64,000 nucleotides of DNA from Cephalotrichum gorgonifer (Eukaryota; Ascomycota; Sordariomycetes; Microascales; Microascaceae): assembly GCA_900312665.1 (NCBI GenBank), contig ONZQ02000018.1:210264-274263 (forward strand), written 5' to 3'. The translations under genes and the position numbers were made by a program. The notes beneath the pieces are model-generated. The model did not search any database and was not told the origin of the DNA. It was given only the letters and a program-made list of their open reading frames with translations. Each line of letters starts with the position of its first letter. Position 1 is the first letter of the stretch. This document shows positions 52,748 through 62,391 of the stretch, in pieces.

Positions 52748-55415
52748 ATGGCGTCAACAACCATTCCGGCGGTGTACTACCGCGGAGGGAGTAGTAAAGC
52801 TGTCTTCCTCCACGAGAAAGATATCCCCCCCGCGGGACCCGCCCGTGATCGTCTCCTCAAGCGCATCATGGGAACCCCGGATCCGATCCAGATCGACGGT
52901 ATGGGCGGATCGCGCGTCATAACCTCCAAGCTAGCCATCATCTCAAAATCCGACCGACCCGATGCCGACGTCGATTACACATTCGCCCAAGCCGGCATAT
53001 CGGACGACTCCATCGCTTACTCGGGGAACTGCGGGAATATATCATCGGCAGTGGGCCCGTTTGCCATCTCAGAGGGCTTGGCGGGTGACTCTAGGTCGGG
53101 CGTTAGCATCGTGGACGGGCTGGAGACAAGGGAGGTCAGGATATATAACACCGGCACGGGTAAGGTTCTCCGCTCTCATGTGCCTGTCTCTGCAGCGGGA
53201 AGCGTGGTTGAAGACGGGAACTTTTCTATCGCAGCTGTCCCAGGGACGGGTGCACCAATCCTCATGGACTACAGCAAGGTACGCATCACCGCCCTCTGAC
53301 TCTGATAGAATGTGGGGAAGCAAGGTGAGTGCTAACTCACTGGATTTATAGACAATCGGCGCCGCACACAACAAGGGTATTCTCCCAACGTCCAACGTCG
53401 TAGATGTACTACGGCTCGAAGGACGAGAAATAGAAGCGACGATATGCGATGTTGGAAACATCACGGTGTTCATCTCTGCCGAAGACGTAGATCTAACAGG
53501 CAGTGAACTTCCGGACGATATAACCGGCGACGAAGAGGTTATAACTAGGCTCCGCGAGGTCCGTGGGAGGGCGGCCCAGCTCCTCAGCCGCTGTACTGAC
53601 TGGAGAAACGTGGATAAGGAATCCCCGATGCTCCCGATGGTTGCAATGGTATCGCCATCGCCAACGGCACAGGGCCACGTGTCGGGGCGTCTCATTCTCG
53701 ACAATCGATGCCACGATTCTATGGCTGGCACTGGAGCGATTTGCATGGCGGCGTGTAGCCGGGTTCCCGGATCAGTGGTCCACAAACTCATGGACGAGGA
53801 CACACTGGCAGACCCTACGTTCAAGATCTGTCACGCGTTAGGCATCATGCCCGTGACCGTCATACTGGAACAAACAGCGGGGGTTAAGTACTTCGTGGAA
53901 CCCGTGTTCCGCACACTTTCCTTCGTAAGGACCGCCAGGAGGATCATGACTGGTAGTCTGCACATCCCAGAAGGGCTTGTGGACGAGATCGGCATATATA
54001 TGCCTGAGGCCGGCGCAACACCCGAAATGGAGCCTCAAGACCCTGAAGAAACGGAGAATATCACCGAAGCGCTCTGCAGTTTTGTAGCCACAACAACCTT
54101 CGACTCCATCCCACCACTCCTTGTCCCCAAGATGGTAGACCTCCTAATCGACCACATTGGCGTAGCTGCAAGTGCCTCCTTCAAATCCGAATCCGGCGAC
54201 GCATTCCTGAAGGCCATCCGGGCCCTCAACGGCAGCGACGGCAGCGCCACGGTATATGCGAAAGGCAAATCATTTTCCCCGCAGTATGCCGCGCTCCTCA
54301 ACGGCGCGTACGCACACACATTTGACTTCGACGATACAATGGCCGCCGCCGTTCTTCATCCGGGAGCAGCTGTTATCCCAGCCGCGCTGGCCGCCGCCGA
54401 GGCCTCGGGGGCGACGGGAAAGACTCTCATCACAGCGATAGGCGTGGGGTACGAAGTGGCCTGTCGTCTCGGCCGAGCCCTAGGCATGGGGGGATACTCC
54501 CGTGGGTTTCACAACACGGGAACAGCGGGTATCTTTGGCGCAGTAGCCGCAATATCATCCATCAAGGCACTCCCGGCAAGCCAGGTAGAGAACGCGTTCG
54601 GTCTTGCGGGATCAAAGTCCTCGGGTTCAATGCAATATCTCCACAACGGGTCATGGAACAAGCGCTTGCACCCAGGCTTCGCCGCGCACGACGCATTCCT
54701 GTGCGTTTCTCTCGCCGAGGCAGGCGTCGTGGGGGCTTCGCAGAGCATTGAAGGCGAGTACGGATTCCTCCACGCCTACTCGGACTCTGCAAACCCTGTG
54801 GACGTGTGTAAGGGCTTGGGGAAAGAGTGGATCTTTACGTCCACGTCTCTGAAACCATTCCCTGGGTGCCGAATGACGCACACCGCTGTCGAGATAACCG
54901 CACGGGTTGCCGCGGAGGAGAAGGGAGAAGGGCTAGTGCCTGAGAGGATATCGGTCCGGCTCTCTCCGCCATGTTACAATATTGTCGGTACACCATCCGC
55001 GAACAAGCGTCACCCACGCACCGTTGTCGATGCGCAGTTTAGCATCTACTACCAGATAGCCGCCACTTGGATGTTTGGCTGCGACTTAGGGTGGGAAGTA
55101 TATAGTGACGAGAAGATGGCGGATGTCCGGGTCGCGGAGCTATGCGACAGAATCGAGGTAGTTAGTGATGAAGAGGTTAAAGACCTCGATGTGCGCATGG
55201 AATTCTCCGGTGTCGGTGGAAACGGGTTGAGGAAAGAGAGCATGGTCCATCCTCTTGGCGAGGAAGAGAATCCCTTTTCTAGTGAGCGGGTACAAGCGAA
55301 ATTTTTCGGGTTGGCGACTCCTGTGTACGGTAGTGCAAGAGCGGAACAGATCGTGAGGGCGGTGGATTGCCTGGTAGACACCAGGGCAGATGATCTTATG
55401 AAGCTGCTAGAGTGA
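52748..55415 (+). CDS. PrpF-type isomerase fused to MmgE/PrpD-type dehydratase/decarboxylase
   Basis: Two exons (52748-53278, 53352-55415) give 864 residues; an in-frame ATG at 52652 is less likely. Residues 1-385 are a whole PrpF domain: YYRGGSSKAVFLHEKDIP (residues 10-27), IDGMGGSRVITSKLA, SGNCGN with Cys95, THNKG-type TIGAAHNKG, and HDSMAGTGAICMAAC (residues 298-312). After an acidic linker (386-412) comes a whole MmgE/PrpD domain (413-864): YAALLNGAYAHTFDFDDT (489-506), HPGAAVIPAALAAAE, GFHNTGTAGIFGAVAA and WNKRLHPGFAAH. Exon 2 spans the end of PrpF, the linker and all of PrpD without a stop, so the fusion is real at DNA level. PrpF shifts the double bond or geometry of aconitate-like acids. 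MmgE/PrpD members dehydrate methylcitrate-like acids or decarboxylate cis-aconitate. Coupling the two suggests channelling of a tricarboxylate intermediate. Confidence 0.93.
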
Positions 55416-55761
55416 ATCAATCCAGCTCGACAGTGAATCTTTGCGGAATCCCTACTTCTGTACTATACGAATTTCTCTAAGAATCGTGACGCCGATCTTG
55501 TCGGGCCTAGAGAAGACAAAAGGTGGCCCAAGCGGACCACCCATTCCAGGTCCTTGATTTAGTGGTGGAGGCCGTTGGTCCTGTCCGGACAAACGCTTGT
55601 TGCTACGACTTCTCTGCAACGCCTATGAGTAGATCATGACATGGGTAGGAAGAGGCATTACCATAGAAATTACAATGTCCATGATACGTCTAATGTGACA
55701 CAACACACAAAATATACAAGCAGTAACGAGGCCTATCGCGTCTATTATTTTTGCACGGAAA
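55416..55761. other. Convergent spacer, fusion gene / HET gene
   Basis: About 350 bp with no gene I can support. Confidence 0.5.
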
Positions 55762-57852
55762 TCAGTAAATGTCAAACTCCCTCTGCGCCGGCTCAGTCTC
55801 CAGAAATTCGCCGCGCATGATTCCATCCACGTACGCATCCCCCATCAATTCAAAGCTGCCTCCGCTACCCTCGCAGTCTCGCGGACGTAGAATGATAGGC
55901 GACTTCACGCCCCAGATCAAGGTCACTATGTCTCCAGCTCGAATGCCTATGTGACCGAGGCCGAACATACCCTTCGAGGTCTTGAAAGCAGTCCTCCCTT
56001 TACTATTGGCCCTTACAAACCCCGGCCAAGCTCGCTGGATGTAAGCGAGCTTGTCGCCGAGCGTCTTCAGCCGCCGCGAGTTTCCAAGTCCAAGTAGGCC
56101 ATCGGTGATAAACTCGCGTTGGTTCGAGGTCAGTGAATTGATATCGACGGGCTCCAGACGCATAATCTTGCGCATGAGGCAAGCGAGGTCTTCGTCGACC
56201 GGCTCGGTCCAGCGGCCAGAGGTATGCGTTATTCCTTCGAGATAGTTCATCCTGACAGTCCTCCAGATGTAGTCTTCTCCAGGGCCAGTCTCGGGGCCCA
56301 AACCGGTAAAGTCGAAGACCGAGGAGAGCCAGGCTTGCGCATTGTCCACCTGCGAGACTCCCTGCTCGGTGCTCTGGATGGATTCAGGCCGCTGCATGAC
56401 ATCTGTAACAACATCGACGTAACATCCGAGGCGACGGAGCACTGTAGGATTTTCACCCTTAGGACTAGCAGTGGCGACCGGTAGTGACGGCGATGGCGAC
56501 GGAATTCCAGGTGTGGCGTTTGATATCCGGAGGTAGTATATTGGAAATATTGGAACCCCGTATCTTCCCGCCTCACGCCAATCTGGTACCCAGGTTGGCA
56601 GGTTATCTACGTTATCCTGCCTCGGTATGCATTGGTCCAAGTGGAATCCGTCGTCGTGTGTGTCGGTGTCGTTCTCGTCGCTCTCGCGAAGCAATGCCCT
56701 TGTTGCAACTGAGAAGACTTCGGCGATCGTCATGCCGTAATCTGCACGCAAGCCCAGCTCGTCTACATTATCGAGGACGCCGAGTAGCCCAAAGACGATG
56801 TCGCGAGGGTCAGTGGCGGAGTAGAACGGGCGATCCGGAGACGCTTGTGACTCGACGAGAATGTCGGCTAGCCGTATTTTCTCCCCCCGGCGACGCTTGT
56901 GCCGTATCATCATAGCCTTGATGTCGTACAGAGTACTAGGTAGTCCCCAGACGAAGTGTTCGTAGTCGGCGTGGGTTTGCCGAACGCCACATTTGAAGCA
57001 GAACCAAATGGTGGTAAAGACCGCATCGAAGAGTGTCAGTGATACTGCCCTCTCTCCACACATCACGAGGGCTTCCTTCGCCAGGGCCACCTCCTGAATG
57101 ATCCAGATACGATTCCAGTAGTCCCTCTGCAGAAGGTCTGCGATACCGGCCAACAGGTCATCCTGAGGCGTCGCCCCGTCCAGGAAGCCACCCTCTGGTC
57201 CAGTCATCCGGTTCCGCAGACCCTCCTCTTGTAAGAGGCTATAAATAAACCTCTCGAGTGCCGATCCTTGGGCGTCTTCGTTTTCATCATCGACCCGCTC
57301 GGCTGGAGGCTGCGCCTTGAGATAATCACACACTTGTTTCCCCAGCTCCGGGTCTGGTACCAAGTCCAAAGCGCCGGATGCGGTAGCGCGAGGACCTACA
57401 CGAGAAACAAAGTCCATGGCCTTGTCGGACTCGACAGAGCCAGGACCTAACCACATGTATACCACATCGGCTCGGCTGTAAATATTCCGCATATCGTTGA
57501 TATGCCAACTCTTCTCTTCCAAGTCCGCTTGATTGATGCAGATGGAGTCGATCCAGAGCCACGAGCCCACACTATTTCGTCGGAGAGTCTCCAGCGCAGC
57601 GTGCAGATTATGACGCAAAGAGAAGGGCCGGTCATTGACATGGATCTCAGTCATGTTCGTGTCATCGCCCCAGAGGTACGATAGTGCAGAGAAGTGGCTG
57701 TCGTCGTCGCGAATGGACGCGTGACGCAGTTCGAGCATGATCGGCCCATCTGGGCTAATGGGGTGAGCGAAACGAACTAGTCTGAACTCGCGGTTCTCAC
57801 GACTGACGGGGCTATAATCAAACATGATTGAAAACTCTCGGGGTGTCGTCAT
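55762..57852 (-). CDS. HET-domain protein (heterokaryon incompatibility)
   Basis: A single exon. I start it at the ATG at 57852 (696 residues); an ATG at 57825 is an alternative, and the frame stays open upstream without an ATG. The HET domain is near the N-terminus: FRLVRFAHP, LRHASI, HFSALSYLWGD, LRHNLHAALETLRR, SWLWIDSICINQADLEEKSWHINDMRNIYSRA and VVYMWLGPG. The middle has RDYWNRIWIIQEVALAKEALVMCG and DPRDIVFGLLGVLDNVDELGLRADYGMT. The C-terminus GDIVTLIWGVKSPIILRP..FELMGDAYVDGIMRGE parallels the other HET protein in the window, so the two belong to the same architectural class. The likely role is non-self recognition and cell death. Confidence 0.94.
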   Translation of the reverse strand: MTTPREFSIMFDYSPVSRENREFRLVRFAHPISPDGPIMLELRHASIRDDDSHFSALSYLWGDDTNMTEIHVNDRPFSLRHNLHAALETLRRNSVGSWLWIDSICINQADLEEKSWHINDMRNIYSRADVVYMWLGPGSVESDKAMDFVSRVGPRATASGALDLVPDPELGKQVCDYLKAQPPAERVDDENEDAQGSALERFIYSLLQEEGLRNRMTGPEGGFLDGATPQDDLLAGIADLLQRDYWNRIWIIQEVALAKEALVMCGERAVSLTLFDAVFTTIWFCFKCGVRQTHADYEHFVWGLPSTLYDIKAMMIRHKRRRGEKIRLADILVESQASPDRPFYSATDPRDIVFGLLGVLDNVDELGLRADYGMTIAEVFSVATRALLRESDENDTDTHDDGFHLDQCIPRQDNVDNLPTWVPDWREAGRYGVPIFPIYYLRISNATPGIPSPSPSLPVATASPKGENPTVLRRLGCYVDVVTDVMQRPESIQSTEQGVSQVDNAQAWLSSVFDFTGLGPETGPGEDYIWRTVRMNYLEGITHTSGRWTEPVDEDLACLMRKIMRLEPVDINSLTSNQREFITDGLLGLGNSRRLKTLGDKLAYIQRAWPGFVRANSKGRTAFKTSKGMFGLGHIGIRAGDIVTLIWGVKSPIILRPRDCEGSGGSFELMGDAYVDGIMRGEFLETEPAQREFDIY

Positions 57853-58658
57853 TGGCTGGGAGTAGTGAAACCATGACACACGCGAGCTTTGGAAGAGATT
57901 ACATTCAATACCTCTCACACTTTCCCATCCGCGGGGTTGTGTGCAGCCTTCTCGAAGCCTCGCTCGCCTGCCAGGCAGCAGCGGCATCTGTTTCCTGCCG
58001 ATTATTACTGGTCCTGGACAGCTGTAACTGAGAGGTCGCGAGCTGGGCTATGTGAGTGGCTGTGCTCTACTGTAAACCCACATGTTACCCGCAAGGATGA
58101 TAAATCTGTAACAATTCAGTGACACGCAAAAGCACCACCTTTGCCCCAGGACAAATAGAAATGCCATTTCATTTCATAATCGAACCAAAGCAATAAATTC
58201 TGTAATAATATTCTCGCACCATTGCATCGTGGCTATTGTCTACGGTGCCAAACGACGGGATATAGTAGAGATTCTTATTCTTGCAGATCATCATAGCAAC
58301 GGAACTTGCAGCTCCGCTTCTTCCACAGAAATGGTATCAACAGGAGACCTACACCAGCCTCGCATCCACGGACTATCGTCGTTTGAGGCCAAAAAGGTAT
58401 ACAATCCACCTCCCGCCTCCGACCAGGGCCTGGCTGGGGTAAGGGATCCCGCGTGTGTTTCCTATTTTGGTCATCCTGTTTGAGAAGTTACCCCGCTTTC
58501 TAAGCGCGCGCGAGCTACACCGGCGAACATCTTGACACACTTCTTGCACAGCCACACCTGGCTCGACTCGTCATTCAAGTGAAGTGAGACACAGAGTCTC
58601 CGCGATGTAGAGTTGAACCTGTCAAATTCGCTGCTCACAACGTCTATCTTGCATAGAA
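57853..58658. other. Divergent spacer, HET gene / SNF2 gene
   Basis: About 800 bp with no gene I can support. Confidence 0.5.
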
Positions 58659-61600
58659 ATGGTGACTGAAAATAAGACGACCAATCGCGGAAGTGGACGT
58701 AAGCGTCCAGTCCTAGCAAGCAACCAAGATGGTGGTTCGCATGGTAAACGGCGTCGGCAGGGTGAGGCAGAACTCCTACCATTACCCTCCAACAAGCAAT
58801 CCGCTCGGAACGCCAGGATAGCCGCCCGGACCCGAACTCCAGCGGAGAATAGGACTTCGGGGCGCCCAGAGCCTGATCAAAGCTTATCTCTTCGCCCCCA
58901 CGGATCGCCAGTGGTACATACTGTCCCGCTTGTCATAGACTTGACTAGAGACGATGATGGAGATGTTCTCATGGAATCAACTCGCGAAGAGGCTCCGGCC
59001 CACAAGTCGGCGGCAGCTGCGGGGGACTCGTCGGGAACAAAACCGGAGGGGGATACTAATGCGCTGGCGTCCACACCTTCGACCCCCGAGGTTCACGATG
59101 CTCCGTACGACACATGTTTTGGTCTGGTCGGTGCCCCTTTTACCAGTCTATCGTCACAAGTACACATTGCTGATTAAATGCAGATCGAAGTTCCGTCGAC
59201 CATCCTCTCATCTACTGAGATGAATTCGGATTGGTTTCCAGTCAAACTTGACCTGTCGCGTGGAACTTTGAAGATTTCAACCATTGATTCGGGTATTCAC
59301 ATGGGCACGGCTTCTTCGACGTGTTCACCAGTCATCCAAAAACTGGACGATACTGCTAGGGTCGTCCTTACCGCAACACTTTTAGTTCCAGAAAATCGTC
59401 AGCGGGGGCAATACATGCGGGCCACCCTACGGATTGTTATCTACGGGTTCATGTCCGAAAAGAGGACTGTTGCCAAGACGTTATCGGACGGAGACCTCTA
59501 TATCCAGCACCCATCATTATCCGAATGCGACGATCGAGTGCAGTATTTCAACCCACAGTATCTCCTACGTCCAGGGGCATCCATGCCAGAGTTAGAAAAC
59601 TTGGTCGTCTCGAACAGGCAGAGATCTAGTCCCGGGCGAAACAGTGACTCCCTGGCAGAACTCGAGAAGAGCCAGTTGCTACAAATCTTCGAGTCTGCCC
59701 ATGACCCAGATGCGACGTTTGGAATTCGTCCGAGCAGTCGGCTACAGTCCGTTCTCAAGGAGTGCGTATTAACCATTTGAACTGGTTGGTAACACAGCTA
59801 GCTAATCGTAAATCAGGCACCAGATCAGCGCTTTGGCAATGATGATAGAGCGCGAATGCGGATCCTTCGATAGTGCAATGTTCCCAACTATCTGGGAACC
59901 ACAACTAGACAAGAACGGGGTGAAGAGGTGGGTATTATCTATCATGTCCTTCCTCACTGTTACTAAATGACGTTAGTTATCGGCACGTCGTCACTCGTAG
60001 TCGAGCTGATAGCCATCCGTCCCTCTTGCGTGGGGGCATTCTTGCCGATGTAAGCTTGTCATTCATGTCCCTCACGATACTTATGCTAACCTGACCTCCA
60101 GGAAATGGGTCTCGGTAAAACCCTGTCGGCTATATCGTTAATCTTGTGGCACCTTGATTCCCTAGAGTCTTCGAAATCGAATAATCAATCCCGCAGGCCC
60201 ACACTGATTATCACACCAAAGTCCAGTATGTGTTAAACGCATCATATCGAGTAGGTCATAGTTTATTTCTAACCTTGATAACTTGAATCAGCCATACCGG
60301 AGTGGAATGACCAGTTTAAGAGGTACGGTGACCCCAAGCCCTTTCTTTGGAAGAAATGGATTTTTCTAATGGTGAACACATGAAGCCATGTCAAGCCTGG
60401 GCATATCAGTGTCCGGACCTACCACGGAAGCAACCGACACGAGGTCGCCAAAGGCTGGGAGGATGCAGATGTAGTCATCACAACCTACGATACTCTGAGG
60501 TCTGAATACACCTCCATTGGCCCTTTATTTAAGAGGGCGTGGCCAAGGGTAATACTCGACGAAGGTACTTCATGTCATAATCCTCCCTCGCAGGTGTCTG
60601 GAGATCTAGTGCTAACTTACCCTCCCTATCGGGGCCACAGCACACAACATCCGCAGCCGAGACTCGAAAGTGTTCCGGGCAGCGACGAATATTCGCGCTT
60701 CGTGCCGCTGGTGCCTGACCGGTACACCGATACAGAACACCCTGGATGATTTTGGGGCGTTACTGAGTTTCATCCGAGTCCGCCCCTTCGATAACTTGAG
60801 CCAATTCAACTACTGGATAGCGGATCCTATCAAAAAGAGAAAGGATTATGCCTTTAAGCGCCTTCGTCTACTAGTAAAGGCCACATGTTTACGACGAACA
60901 AAGCAAAGCAGACAAGACACGCTGAGGTTGCCGAAGAAGGTGGAGGTCAACAAAGTTCTCGACTTGGTCCCAGGCGACAGGGAGCTATACAATTTCTTCA
61001 AGTACCAGGCCGCGACTGTGGCCGTGAAAATGGAACAGCGGTGGAGGAGGAAGGGCTCTCAGAGGCCCAAGCCGTCCGGAGGTTGGGGTGGCGGGGACGG
61101 GCACATCCTGCCTCTACTCGGTCATCTTCGGCGTATCTGCGACCACGGAGAGGACCTACTCCCGGATAACGCCGTGCGAGCATGGCGGGATAGAGACGTC
61201 GACTTGGTCAACTGGTCGATGGAGTCACCGAAGTGCGATTCATGCCATACAGACCTGGAAGTTGTTGATGGGTTGGCCTCGGTGGACCTCGCTTGCGGTC
61301 ATCTTATCTGCTCCAACTGCCACGAGATCGAGGACGTAGATGGAACACCAACACCGCACACCTCCTGTCGTGAGTGTTCTAGGGGATCTCCATTGTCTGC
61401 CCCTATCCAGGGCGGTATCTCTGGAGAGTACACGCCTTCCGTTAAGATCAAGGCTTTGTTGAAGCAACTCCACCGCGAACATTTACCGCAGCCGGGGGAT
61501 GAAGGCGGAAGGCCAGCCAAAAGGTACTTGCGCAATGCACAATACTCATCGTCTCGACCGCCCAATGATTAAAGCTAACACGAGTCAAAGCGTTGTATTC

Positions 61601-62247
61601 AGTTGCTGGACGAAAATGTTAGACTTCATACAGAGGGCGCTCCAAGCGGACGGCATACGCTTTCAGCGGATCGATGGGCAGACAACACTGCTAAAACGCA
61701 CGTCCGCACTGAGTGCATTCCGAGACGACCCGGACTGCAGGGTGATGCTTGCCAGCATCGGTAGCGTTGGAGAAGGGTAAAACTCCTCTCGCCGCGGACC
61801 CGACCAGTCCTTCACACCTGGCTAACTTGACTCTCGCTAGTGTCAACCTCACCGTCGCGAATCACGTCCATATCATGGAACCCCATTGGAACCCAATGGT
61901 TGAGGCCCAGGCGGTTGACAGGGTCCACCGGATAGGCCAGCAGCGTGATGTGTCCATAACCCGCTACCTCATCAAAGACTCAATTGAATCTGTGAGCGCC
62001 TCTTCCCAGGTCCTTATCGCAGGGTATTTATGACGGGCGCTGAGTTCGGCTGACATGGATTGCAAGTATGTCCGCGGGGTCCAACAGGATAAGATCAGGC
62101 TTATCCAACAGTCGCTCTCCTCCACAGAGATCAAACAGAGTGACGTTGATGGACAGCGATTCAAGGTTAGGAGATTATCTGACTACCACCTACCATAAAT
62201 TCATAGGCTAATTCCGCTTACAGAAATTGCTGGAATCACTGAAATAA
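58659..62247 (+). CDS. SNF2-family ATPase with RING-like insert (Rad5/Rad16-like)
   Basis: Twelve exons sum to 968 residues with all phases matching: 58659-59126, 59184-59761, 59817-59927, 59977-60049, 60102-60225, 60292-60322, 60386-60564, 60641-61523, 61591-61776, 61841-61991, 62067-62165, 62224-62247. The N-terminus is basic and disordered. The helicase motifs are complete: GGILADEMGLGKTLSAISL (Walker A), DEAH (split by an intron), LTGTPIQN, CLRRTK, GSVGEGVNLT, and VHRIGQQRDVSITRYL. Between the ATPase lobes lies a Cys/His-rich segment CDSCHTDL..LACGHLICSNC..CREC resembling a RING finger. This is the layout of Rad5/Rad16/HLTF-type DNA-repair translocases, although no HIRAN domain is evident. 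The first donor (GTCGGT) is non-consensus. Confidence 0.9.
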
Positions 62248-62391
62248 GGGACCAAACGCGCATGGTGGCCTTGTATGTGTTCGGTATGCTGGCAGTACTT
62301 AGTGGCAACGAAGGTAAATCAATTATGAAACTGAACTTGAACACGCAACCACTGGTCTTGCCTCTTGCTTCTCTAGAGACCGCAATAAAGC

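Noticed and set aside
41674..55415. Interpreting the cluster as the ordinary mitochondrial methylcitrate cycle
   Set aside because: No citrate synthase is present, the lyase is the short PEPM type rather than the long fungal ICL type, and no mitochondrial leaders are evident.
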